A stretch of 64,000 nt of DNA, from the NCBI RefSeq assembly GCF_949987535.1, contig NC_080081.1, positions 47,838,973 through 47,902,972 on the forward strand, read 5' to 3'. Shown here one piece after another: positions 25,470 to 36,254 of the stretch; the stretch's first letter is position 1; each line of letters starts with the position of its first letter. The DNA is from Balaenoptera acutorostrata. Its lineage: Eukaryota; Chordata; Mammalia; Artiodactyla; Balaenopteridae. Below the pieces are notes generated by a model. That model saw only the letters and a program-made list of their open reading frames with translations, was not told the DNA's origin and ran no database searches. A program made the translations under genes and the position numbers.

Positions 25470-26063
25470 ATAGGTAAAAGACAATAGATGTAGTAAAAAA
25501 TATTACTAATGATTTTGACAAAGGGCTAATATCTGTTACCCTACGGTGAGCTTTCATGAGTTGACTAGAAAAAAAATCCAATAGAAAAATGGGCTAAGAA
25601 CAAATCCAAGAAGATAAATACATATGTAAAGATTTGTAGTTATGGATATTCAAATTAAAGTAACTATATCCATCAGATATTTTTACTGTTTAAGTGGGAA
25701 TGTGGGGAAAAAGTACCTTCATATGTTGCTGGTGGAGCTGTAAAATGAATACAGCATTTTTGGAAAGCTATCTTAAATGTTTATGAAAAAGGCAAATATA
25801 CATGCTCTTTGACCCAGGGATTCCACTCCTGGGAATCTGTGAGGACGGAGCAAAAGCACTAATAGATGAGGACATATGCACAAGGGTGCTTCTTTCATTA
25901 TTATTTACTAAGTTAAAAACCTGGAAACAAAAGGCAATGGCTAAATAAATTATGGGTAGCCATACTGGGGAGTATTATGCCAATATTAAAAAGAATGAAT
26001 TAGAGTTATACTAGATAATTTGAGAAACTTCCATGAGGTGTGAATCAGAGAAAAGCAAGATGC
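25470..26063 (+). repeat. Old L1 remnant, 5' portion, interrupted by a younger L1
   Basis: Contains diverged L1 3'-region text: 'ttgctggtggagctgtaaaa', 'tttgacccagggattccact', and 'gccatactggggagtattatg'. It breaks off at 26063, where the 19-bp duplication starts, and resumes at 27279. This shows the younger element landed inside it. Confidence 0.8.
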
Positions 26064-27278
26064 AGAAAATTATGTAAGATGAGGCGTGGATAGCTCTCCC
26101 TACTAGGAAATCTGTCAGTGGGTGCTGGGAACTGCCCTGCTGGCCCGGGAGGGTGCAGATAGGTGCCCCCACTAGGAAATTTGCCTAGAGGAGGGGCTGA
26201 AACCACAGCTGAGCCCCAGGGGCTATGTGACTAAGGAAAAAGAGCTGAAATCTCTCCTTGCGGCTGCATGAACTGCAGAGTTACACCCCTGCTGATGACT
26301 TCCAAAATTCAGCGCCTGCGAAACATCCGAAAGGACAACAAGTGCTCCTGCAGCTGGGACGGGTCTGGCTTTAGCAGCCTTGGGCTCTGTGGGCATGTAC
26401 ACGTGGGGGTTGGGCCAGGCCAGAGTTCAAGCGGCCTCCATAGCTCCCACAGCGGGTCCAGGTGCATGACTAGTGCAGCTCTGGGACCTGATCTCAGTGG
26501 ACCTGTGCTGGTGGCCGAGTGAAAACAACGCCTGAGGGTCACCAGGGCCAATTGCTGGCATAACCCCAGTTAAGGCAGGACTGAGAGCAGTGCCAACAGC
26601 AGTGTACTTTGTGTGCCCGCACAACAGGCGAAAGGGGATGCAACAGAGCACATTCACAGGTGAACAGCTCCAAAGGAAGAAAACTCAGTGGCTTCTCTCC
26701 TAGTGGGAGTGCTCCAGTCCCACTTACCTCGCACCATAGATCAGAATCACAGCTGAGAAACAGATCCAGGGGCCTCAACTGCAACAACTAGGGAGCAGCC
26801 CCCGCCCCTGACAGTGACAACCACAGAACAAAGGGGAGGCCCCACTCAATCTCTAGGGCAGGCCCTGGTCACCACAACAAAACCCCCCTATCAAGGGGAT
26901 AATAGCAGAAGCCTCTGGAACAACCTCACCCACTAGGGGGCAGACACCAGAAGCAAGAGGAACTGCAATCCTGCAGCCTGTGGAAAGGAGACCACAAACA
27001 CAGTAAAGTTTGACAAAATGAGATGATAAAGAAATATGTTGCAGACAAAGGACTAAGATAAAAACCTACAAGAACAACTAAATGAAGAGGAGATAAACAA
27101 TCTATCTGAAAAAGAATTCCGAGTAATGATAGTAAAGATGATTCAAGATCTTGGAAAAAGAATGGAGGCACGGATTGAGAAGATAACAAGAAAAGTTTAA
27201 CAAGGACCTAGAAGAACTAAAGAACAAACAAACGGAGATGAACAAAACAATAACCGAAAAGAAAATTATGTAAGATGA
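26064..27278 (+). mobile_element. 3'-truncated L1 (5'UTR plus start of ORF1) with 19-bp target-site duplication
   Basis: Flanked by a perfect 19-bp direct repeat, agaaaattatgtaagatga, at 26064-26082 and 27260-27278; the insert is 26083-27259. It begins with G+C-rich L1 5'UTR sequence on the plus strand, then enters ORF1 at about 27115, where the translation reads FRVMIVKMIQDLGKRMEARI. It stops early in the coiled-coil region, with no RRM, ORF2 or poly(A) tail. The junction is A-rich (accgaaaag then aaaatt). The layout suggests internal priming of reverse transcription on an A-rich stretch of ORF1. ORF1 is also frame-broken. Confidence 0.88.
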
Positions 27279-27312
27279 TAACATTAAAAAATAAACTTTC
27301 TACCTGCATAGT

Positions 27313-27355
<43 letters not shown>

Positions 27356-27600
27356 ATATGTATGAAATTATGTGAGCATGGGTTAAAATATGGAAGGTTA
27401 TATATACCAGGCTTTTTACATGGGTTACCTTACAATGGGAAGGTGGGGAAAGAACAACTAGGTAAAAAATTTCACTTTTATGGATTTATGAGAAGTTTTA
27501 TATATATATGTAGACACACACACATGAATAAAGAAATTAAGAGTTTTAAAAATTATGAAAACCTTATCAAGACTGCAATACAGGTTTGGTTATACTCAGA
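27279..27600 (+). repeat. Old L1 remnant, 3' portion after the interruption
   Basis: Continues the old L1 text of 25470-26063 after the second copy of the target-site duplication. It includes a (GT)n then (ATGT)n tract at about 27312-27364, grown inside the L1 3' region. The remaining sequence is diverged and non-coding. Confidence 0.6.
27312..27364. repeat. (GT)n/(ATGT)n microsatellite
   Basis: About 28 bp of pure GT dinucleotides followed by tatgtatgtatgtatatatg. The tract lies inside an old L1 3' region. Confidence 0.95.
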
Positions 27601-27637
27601 AATTATACTAAAGGATTACAGAATGTCACGTGTATCA

Positions 27638-28235
27638 ATAACGTTTTACATTGAAATATAGTTGATGTACAATATTGTATTTCAGGTATACTACAAAATG
27701 ACTTGACATTTGCATACATTATGAAATGATCACCATGATAAGTCTAATAACCATCTGTACCCATGCAAAGTTATTACAAATTATTGTCCATATTCTTTAT
27801 GCTGTGTATTGCATCCCCATGACTTATTTATTATATAATAATAACACTGGAGGTTTGTACTCTTTTTTTAAAATTTTTATTTATTTATTTTATTTATTTA
27901 TGGCTGCGTTGGGTCTTCGTTTCTGTGCGAGGGCTTTCTCTAGTTGTGGCAAGCGGGGGCCACTCTTCATCGCGGTGCGCGGGCCTTTCACTGTCGCGGC
28001 CTCTCTTGTTGCAGGGCACAGGCTCCAGACGCACAGGCTCAGTAATTGTGGCTCACGGGCCCAGCCGCTCCACGGCATGTGGGATCTTCCTAGACCAGGG
28101 CTTGAACCCATGTCCCCTGCACTGGCAGGCAGACTCTCAACCACTGTGCCACCAGGGAAGCCCTGGAGGTTTGTACTCTTAATCCCCTTCACCTACCCAC
28201 CCCCAACCCCCAGTTCCTTCTGAGAATGCTATGTT
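27638..28235 (-). repeat. L1 3'-end (minus) split by a SINE
   Basis: The left text 'acattgaaatatagttgatg' and 'tatgaaatgatcaccatgat' and the right text 'aatccccttcacctaccc' are parts of one L1 3' untranslated region in reverse complement. The SINE at 27865-28163 interrupts it, and the target duplication restores continuity. No ORF2 sequence remains here. Confidence 0.8.
27848..28180 (-). mobile_element. CHR-type tRNA-derived SINE with 17-bp target-site duplication
   Basis: A perfect 17-bp duplication, tggaggtttgtactctt, lies at 27848-27864 and 28164-28180. The body, 27865-28163, is a full-length copy very close in sequence to the SINE at 3346-3642 and in the same orientation. The plus-strand ORFs across it are antisense readings of the SINE and not genes. 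Confidence 0.95.
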
Positions 28236-28329
28236 TTAAATCCCACTGCTCAAATTAAAGAAGTTGAGAAACATTGAAGACCCTGATCTTTGGGCATAAA
28301 TTGAAGATGACTAGTAGATTTACTGTGAA

Positions 28330-28455
28330 GGAAATAAACTTGAGGCAATGACATATCTTAATCACTTTTGTATCTTCTCATCCTAGCAAGGGGTCTGCTA
28401 TCAGTATATATATGTATATCTGGCATTTAATAAATGTTGAATAAAGAAATGTATA
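28330..28455 (+). repeat. L2 LINE 3'-end remnant (plus)
   Basis: A diverged 'tatctggcatttaataaatg' followed by 'ttgaataaagaaatg' is the L2 3' terminus in sense orientation. The upstream portion is weakly similar. Confidence 0.65.
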
Positions 28456-28466
28456 TGCCTAATGAA

Positions 28467-28516
<50 letters not shown>
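28467..28516. repeat. (TC)n(AC)n microsatellite
   Basis: A short TC run passes directly into about 17 AC units. The tract is immediately downstream of an L2 tail. Confidence 0.97.
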
Positions 28517-28517
<1 letters not shown>

Positions 28518-29948
28518 AGGCATGCTTGTGCCCCCCCATATATACAATGCTTAATAATATTGGTTGAGTAAATGTATTGGAAGATGCAAATTAAAAGAGA
28601 ATCAGACTTTTAGCAAGAAAATAATTTTAAAAAATATAATTTAGAGTATTGATTACATACATGTAATAAGCATAAAACTCTTAGGAAGAAATGTTTAATT
28701 CATTGTCACTTTGCTATATTTAGGTTAACTTGTTACTTAATATTGAGACAGGATGAAGTGAGATTTGTGGTTGAGCAACCTAAGATGAATATTAGCTGTT
28801 GTAAATGTGAAGATGAAAGAAATATGTTTGTTTTAGATTTTTAAGTAATTTGAAATTCACATGCCATTGTGCCACTCCAATTTTCACAAGAACTCTAATT
28901 TCACTGAAGGCAGGAATTGTGTAAATTTTATCATGCCTCCATCCAACCCTCAATGTAGCGTATGTACAGTAAGTTACTGATGAATAAATCCATGATTTAT
29001 AAGTACAGTATGTGCCAAACACAAATTAGTCTAGCACAGTGTATTTTTCACTGGTGGTCTAGAGCCAGTTTCTCTGTCACATTTAGTGACATTGCATTTG
29101 TTGCTTGTAATCGGCCATTTAGGAGTATTTACATCCCATACATTGGCAAATACTACCAGTAAGTTGTTTTTCTTTCCCTGAGAGATGGTTGTAAAACATT
29201 TACCAGCAACGCCACTGTATTTAATTATAAATCATGACCTGTGAGGTGGTAGCTGTAAAAAAGGGAAAACCAATTATATATTCCAGAATTTAGTTTTTTT
29301 ATCAGGAATTCAAGTGTAACATATTTATAACATATAAGATATTTGCTTTTCATATACTTAAAGCTTTATAATTTTGTTTTATGCATTCTTACTTAAAAAT
29401 TCAAGTGTGAATTTATTGCTTTTCCGTTATTACATTTGGGTGTGGTAGTAATAAACCCAGTTTATGCTTAGTAAGTGGCCTATGCTTATGATACATATCA
29501 GTGAATGGAAATGGCATTAAAATTATATTCCTGTAAATTAATATTATCTACTTGAATTTTCTTAGCCTATTTATCAAGAAATATGTTTTATTAAAAGTCA
29601 TATTTTATTTTGTTATTTAGTAATAATTTGTAGGGAATGTGTAAGTTTCTGCAGATCGTGAGCATTATTCATCATTCTGGAATATATCAATCCAAGCAGT
29701 GATTAAATAATGCCTTTTCAGGACCACTGTATTTTCTCATTGGTTTTCTGTTGACAATTAGATACTTAATTACCTTATCTCCTTCCTATACCCGAATGTG
29801 TACAGTTCTTTATGGAGCACTGTGTTTTGTTGCTCAAAGCTATGATGAGTGGATTTACCCTCCTCTTGTGTTAGCAGTGATGACAGTACAAGTTAATGAC
29901 AGGGGCTGGGAAGGTAGCCTATTTATAAACTACCCAGGGGACTTTTTG
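28517..29948. other. Intronic sequence, one small L2 piece
   Basis: A short L2 3'-end-like segment (plus) is visible at about 28885-28990, with 'gaaggcaggaattgtgtaa' and 'gttactgatgaataaa'. The rest is AT-rich and unassigned. Confidence 0.5.
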
Positions 29949-30328
29949 AAAAAAATTTTTTAAAAAAATTTATTTAATTTATTTATTTTTGGCTGCATTG
30001 GGTCTTCGTTGCTGTGCGGGCTTTCTCTAGTTTCAGCGAGCAGGGGCTGCTCTTTGTTGTGGTGCCCATGGGCTTCTCATTGTGGTGGCTTCTCCTGTTG
30101 CGGAGCATGGGCTCTAGATGCGTGGGCCTCAGTAGTTGTGGCATGCGGGCTCAGTAGTTGTGGCTCACGGGCTCTGGAGTACAGGCTCAGTAGTTGTGGC
30201 ATGTGGGCTTAGTTGCACCACGGCATGTGGGATCTTCCCGGACCAGGGATCGAACCCGTGTCCCCTGCATTGGCAGGCAGATTCTTAACCACTGTGCCAC
30301 CAGGGAAGCCCCAAAAATTGTTTTTTAA
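29949..30328 (-). mobile_element. CHR-type SINE variant with repeated internal block
   Basis: Minus-strand tRNA-derived SINE ending 'ccaccagggaagcccc' at about 30312. Its middle contains three copies of ctcagtagttgtggc (30128-30142, 30150-30164, 30186-30200), where the copies at 3346 and 27865 have one. The flanks share an imperfect A/T-rich duplication around 29950-29963 and 30313-30328, so the exact ends are uncertain. It may represent a longer, separate subfamily. Confidence 0.85.
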
Positions 30329-30447
30329 GATCCAGTCCAGAGATGAAAAATGTTGATGGATTGACACAGGGCTGGTCTCCAAGTCATGATCTTTATTTTG
30401 AGTCATTATAGTAGCAGTGTATCTCTTAGAATAATAGAGATGTTTAA

Positions 30448-30640
30448 CTCTCATTCATTCATCCATTCATTTTTTCTTTTTCTTTAAAGAAATATTGCTC
30501 TGTGCCTGGCAGTGTTCTAGGCAGTAGGGTTATTGTGATGAACAAAGCTGACCATATCCCAGCTCTCATGTAGCCTGTACTTTAATAGAGGAGACAGATA
30601 ATCAATAAATATGTAATATAAGGTTGGGTCTGAGAACGCG
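30448..30640 (-). repeat. L2 LINE 3'-end remnant (minus)
   Basis: The text 'gtgcctggcagtgttctagg', then 'agctctcatgtagcctgtac' and 'gagacagataatcaataaat' follows the reverse complement of the L2 3' region. Confidence 0.65.
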
Positions 30641-30954
30641 AGGAACTTGTATTAATTATTTTTTTACTAGTAGTACTTTTGTTCATGTTCTTCCAGAGTA
30701 CCACAGAGTTTGAGAATCTGACATGTTCATCCTTTCTACCAGGACAGATATTCTTATTTATCCATAAGGTTCATGAGGGGCAGTGCTTGGTAGATACCTG
30801 AAGGAAAGGTTTAGGAGGTAATTGAAAGGAAATATACTGAATCACTGTCTAAGTAGTAGTGATACTGGAACTACTCTTGGAAGGAAAGAATTACCTACCA
30901 AATAGGTAAAAATCTCAACAGTATATTTCCAAAACTTAATAGGAATTTTTGATG

Positions 30955-31045
30955 GTTTTGTTCATTTCACTATTTTTAACATATAGAACACTGCCTGCAT
31001 GTAATAGATGCTCTGCAAATATTTTTGAATGAATGAATGAGTGTA
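30955..31045 (+). repeat. L2 LINE 3'-end remnant (plus)
   Basis: Contains 'agaacactgcctgcatgtaa', 'tagatgctctgcaaat' and the tail 'ttgaatgaatgaatgagt', a diverged L2 3' terminus. Confidence 0.65.
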
Positions 31046-31849
31046 ACTATTGTTTTAACCAACTGCCCTAATGTATTAATAGTTTTGATGAAGGTAAGAT
31101 TTTTAAATTTCTTAAATGGTTTGAGTTCCTGTTTTCTGGGATGCATATAAACATATAAACCCAACATTTATCTTATTACCAAGGAGTTTTTAATCTGGTA
31201 GAAGTCATAAAATGTATAAATATATTAATGAAACCAGGCAGAATAATTAAAGTACAATAGGAGAAATAAGTGAATAAGAAAGTGGGAATTTGGAGGTTTT
31301 CATGGGAAGGTGGCATGCGTAAGAATGAAGGACAGGTAGGATTTAAATATTTGGAAGTGCAGGGATGTGGAAGTATAGCAGGCTGTAGGAAGCACACCCG
31401 CAAAGATGCATGTATGTGGGGAAAACTGTGATGTGCACATGTGGATGGGAATTTGTTCTTTTGTCTGCAGTGAAGTTCCTATGAAAGAGAACAGTGGGAT
31501 ATGGGGTTGAAAAGGTAGGCTTGGAAAAAGATTTTTTTTTTGGTAGAGCATTGAATATTTTTGAGAAGAGTGGGGTGTTTAGAGAGAGAGTCCTTTGTGT
31601 CTAATTACAGGAGAAACGATTCTTCCTGTATTTTGTCTCTTAAGTGCCTTGGAGACAGAACATGTTAGGTTTCCGTAATGTGAGGTGAACCCACTTTTGT
31701 GACCAACTCTAGTAACTCATTTGTTCATCCCTCCCTCCTTCCCTCTCTCACCTTCTCTCTGCTTTTCTGTCTGTCTGCCTCTTCCTTTCTTTTTAAGGTT
31801 ATAATAGAGCTGAGAAGATGAGTTCTTTCTTGCAAGTTCTGAACTGGCC

Positions 31850-32420
31850 TTGTCTCTCTAACCTTATAAGCGTTCTAGAGGCTCACGTTTCTGCCTTCCT
31901 CACTATTGCCAGAGTATCTGTCTAACATACAGCTTGTATTTTATTTCCAATTCTGCAGCGACTTCCTATTATATGTGGGTGAAAGTCTACTTTCCTTGGT
32001 GTGAAGTAGGCACCTTGTGTGTTCTGGTTCCTGTGTATTTTCTGACTGCATTCTCTCTCCTCCCTACACCACCAGTGATGTATGTAGACATGTAGTTCCT
32101 GAAAGGCACTGGCTCTTTCACCTAACTGTTGTCTGTGTTATTCTACTTTACATTCCCCATCCTTTAAGACTTGGTTCTTGAATTATCTCTAATGGGCAGC
32201 CTTCCCCGATTATCCAGATGACAGTTGGGACATCCTCCCTTCTGCTCACTGAGAATGGATTCATATCCAGCCTCCCCCATCTTATAACTGTTTAGATGCT
32301 CTATCTCGCCTGATGATGAGCACCTCATGGACAGGATTTTCTCCTAACGATTTTGAGTCTCAGTGTTCATAATAATGGTTGGTACATAAAAGATACAGAT
32401 GATTATTATTGAATCAATTC
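31850..32420 (+). repeat. L2 LINE remnant, 3' region (plus)
   Basis: A pyrimidine-rich stretch with diverged L2 3' ORF and 3'UTR text, ending 'ggttggtacataaaagatac' then 'attattgaatcaa'. All frames are broken. The left boundary is uncertain. Confidence 0.55.
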
Positions 32421-33089
32421 TTAGATGGATAGATAGGTTTTATAGAACATCCTAGAAATTATAAACTTATAAAATTGTTACTGTGCTACTATCAAAGTTT
32501 TTAACCTTTTTTGGATGTTGTTAGCAGGAGAACAGTAGTTGCTCAGTCAATTCAGATCCATTACCCTCTTTACTTTCTCATTTATTTAAGAAGCATTTAT
32601 ATAGTATCTGCTTAGAACATAATAAGGCCAGGGATTCTGGGAAATACTAAGAAATTTGAGACAGTTTCAGCCTTTTCATATCTATATACTTAGTTTCAAG
32701 GAGGATGAACATCTAACCCCTTTTGGACTTGAGTTGCTTCTCATTTTGATGAATTCATTAGTTCATGTGGCTCCTTCTCTCACCCACCCTACAGACTGTG
32801 AGTCCTTCCTTCCTTTGCTTTGATCTGTATACTACACAGCTTTAAAACCTAATTTAAGAGAAGGGAATATTTGTTTATTATGACAAAATCAGATAATACA
32901 AGTATATTTCAAGTGTATTTCAGTTGCACAGCTTCCTCCACTCCCTAAGCACTGTAAATATTTTACACCGAGGAAATCATAGGTCAGAGTGGAATGAGAT
33001 TCTGATGCAAAGATCTTGTTTCTTCCTCTCTGCTATTTATTTTTGTTCTATATATAGCTGTTAATGTTATTTATAAGAAGAATATTCTC
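32421..33089. other. Intronic sequence without features
   Basis: AT-rich sequence between L2 and young L1. I recognise nothing in it. Confidence 0.6.
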
Positions 33090-35212
33090 AGAAGTGTAAT
33101 AGATTTTTTTTTGACATCTTTATTGGAGTATAATTGCATTACAATGGTGTATTAGTTTCTGCTTCATAACAAAGTGAATCAGTTATACATATACATATGT
33201 TCCCATATCTCTTCCCTCTTACATCTCCCTCCCTCCCACCCCTCTAGGTGGTCACAAAGCACCGAACTGATCTCCCTGTGCTATGCGGTTGCTTCCCACT
33301 AGCCATCTATTTTACGTTTGGTAGTGTATATATGTCCATGCCACTCTCTCACTTTGTCACAGCTTACCCTTCCCCCTCCCCATATCCTCAAGTCCATTCT
33401 CTAGTAGGTCTGTGTCTTTATTCCCGTCTTACCACTAGGTTCTTCATGACCTTTTTTTTTTTCCCTTAGATTCCATATATATGTGTTAGCATACGGTATT
33501 TGTTTTTCTCTTTCTGACTTACTTCACTCTGTATGACAGACTCTAACTCCATCCACGTCACAACAAATAACTCCATTTCGTTTCTTTTTATGGCTGAGTA
33601 ATATTCCATTGTATATATGTGCCACATCTTCTTTATCCATTCATCCGATGATGGACACTGAGGTTGCTTCCATGTCCTGGCTATTGTAAATAGAGCTGCA
33701 GTGAACATTTTGGTACATGACTCTTTGAATTATGGTTTTCTCAGTGTATATGCCCAGTAGTGGGATTGCTGGGTCATATGGTAGTTCTATTTTTAGTTTT
33801 TTAAGGAACCTCCATACTGTTCTCCATAGTGGCTGTATAAATTTACATTCCCACCAATAGTGCAAGAGGGTTCCCTTTTCTCCACACCCTCTCCAGCATT
33901 TATTGTTTCTAGATTTTTTGATGATGGCCATTCTGACCAGTGTGAGATGATATCTCATTGTAGTTTTGATTTGCATTTCTCTAATGATTAATGATGTTGA
34001 GCATTCTTTCATATGTTTGTTGGCAATCTGTATATCTTTTTTGGAGAAATGTCTATTTAGGTCTTCTGCCCATTTTTGGATTGGGTTGTTTGTTTTTTTG
34101 TTATTGAGCTGCATGAGATGCTTGTAAATCTTGGAGATTAATCCTTTGTCAGTTGCTTCATTTGCAAATATTTTCTCCCATGCTGAGGGTTGTCTTTTGG
34201 TCTTGTTTATGGTTTCCTTTGCTGTGCAAAAGCTTTTAAGTTTCATTAGGTCCCATTTGTTTATTTTTGCTTTTATTTCCATTTCTCTAGGAGCTGGGTC
34301 AAAAAGGATCTTGCTGTGATTTATGTCATAGAGTGTTCTGCCTGTGTTTTCCTCTAAGAGTTTGATAGTGTCTGGCCTTACATTTAGGTCTTTAATCCAT
34401 TTTGAGTTTATTTTTGTGTATGGTGTTAGGGAATGTTCTAATTTCATACTTTTACATGTACCTGTCCAGTTTTCCCAGCACCACTTATTGAAGAGGCTGT
34501 CTCAACTCCACTGTATATTCTTGCCTCCTTTATCAAAGATAAAGTGCCCATATGTGTGTGGGTTTACTCTGGGCTTTTCATCCTGTTCCACTGATCTAAA
34601 TTTCTGTGCCAGTACCATACTGTCTTGATTACTGTAGCTTTGTAGTATAGTCTGAAGTCAGGGAGCCTGATTCCTCCAGCTCCATTTTTCATTCTCAAGA
34701 TTGCTTTGGATATCTGGGGTCTTTTGTGTTTCCATACAAATTGTGAAAGTTTTTGTTCTAGTTCTGTGAAAAATGCCAGTGGTAGTTTGATAGGGATTGC
34801 ATTGACTCTGTAGATTGCTTTGGGTAGTAGAGTCATTTTCACAGTGTTGATTCTTCCAATCCAAGAACATGGTATATCTCTCCATCTATTTGTATCATCT
34901 TTAATTTCTTTCATCAGTGTCTTATAATTTTCTGCATAGAGGTCTTTTGTCTCCTTAGGTAGGTTTATTCCTAGGTATTTTATTCTTTTTGTTGCAATAG
35001 TAAATGGGAGTGCTTTCTTAATTTCACTTTCAGATTTTTCATCATTCGTGTATAGGAATGCAAGAGATTTCTTTGCATTAATTTTGTATCCTGCTACTTT
35101 ACCAAATTCATTGATTAGCTCTAGTAGTTTTCTGGTAGCATCTTTAGGATTCTCTATGTATAGTGTCATGTCATCTGCAAACAGTGACAGCTTTAGAAGT
35201 GTATTAGATTTT
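33090..35212 (-). mobile_element. 5'-truncated young L1, minus strand
   Basis: Body 33108-35194 (about 2.1 kb), flanked by an 18-bp duplication with one mismatch: agaagtgtaatagatttt at 33090-33107 and the matching copy at 35195-35212. The 3' end is at the left (catctttattggagta). The element contains the 3' part of ORF2 only: it starts at the reverse-transcriptase motif FADD, continues through the thumb and the C-terminal cysteine-containing region ([20 protein letters not shown]) and ends with the normal-looking ...LTHIYGI. The frame is broken at least once, just after ...NRMKSPE near 34564. It is unable to move on its own. Confidence 0.93.
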
Positions 35213-35869
35213 GTGCTGTTATATGTTTTTGAGATTTTTACTAACATAAACAGATTAGATTTGTAGGCTAGCATGTATATATGAAGAGGCAGGGTGGTTT
35301 TCTTCTATAAATCAAGAAAAAGAAAGAAGAAACAAAGGAAGATGGGCTTACACTATAAATGTGACAGTAACACTTGAAAGTAGTATTCAGAATTGTGGAG
35401 GCAAATAATTGTGTAATTACCTTGAGGGATGGAAAAACAAATTGCCTAATTTTAAAGACTGGAACAGCTGGTGTTTTCTAACTCCTCACCCCACCACAAC
35501 CTTTTTCGGTAAATGCCCAATAAAGTTTTGTTGTGTTATTTCTTTTTACATAAACATAATCAACACAGTGAAGAAGATAAGGAACCAATGACTTAAAGCA
35601 TCAGAACATTTTGTTCTATGTTTTCAGATATGCCAAATAAATCTTTATCCTTCATTGAACCATCAGATAGAGACTGGCAAATTAGAACATCCATGTTTAT
35701 TTAATCAGCTCCCTCCACCCCCAGATTTGGGCTTTTTTCCCCCCATTTCCAAAAAATATACTGAAGATGCTAAACAAAAACAAGTTGGCCTTATTTGACT
35801 TAGTGTAACTTTTTTCATTTAATTTGATGTTTTAGCAGGGAAATATACAATATTCTGTATAAAGTATTT
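35213..35869. other. Intronic sequence between two L1s
   Basis: About 650 bp separating the truncated and full-length L1. I see no named repeat or gene in it. Confidence 0.6.
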
Positions 35870-36254
35870 TAAATGGCATTTTTTTAACATCTTTATTGGA
35901 GTAAAATTGCTTTACAATGGTGTGTTAGTACCTGCTTTATAACAAAATTAATCAGCTATACATATACATATGTCCCCAAATCTCTAACCTCTTGCATCTC
36001 CCTCCCTCCTACCCTCCCTATCCCACCCCTCTAGGTGGTCACAAAACACCGAGGTGATCTCCCTGGGCTATGTGGCTGCTTCCCACTAGCTATCTATTTT
36101 ACGTTTGGTAGTGTATATATGTCCATGCCACTCTCTCACTTTGTCCCAGCTTACCCTTCCCCCTCCCTGTATCCTCAAGTGCATTCGCTAGTAAGTCTGT
36201 GTCCTTATTCCCATCTTGCCCCTAGGTTCTTCATGACCATTTTTTTTTTTTTTT

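Noticed and set aside
28100..28163. tRNA gene
   Set aside because: The tRNA-like box B sequence belongs to the head of the tRNA-derived SINE, which has a target-site duplication and a retroposon tail.
27726..28223. 165-codon plus-strand ORF
   Set aside because: Crosses an old L1 3' end and an antisense SINE; it was created by the insertion and does not look like a gene.
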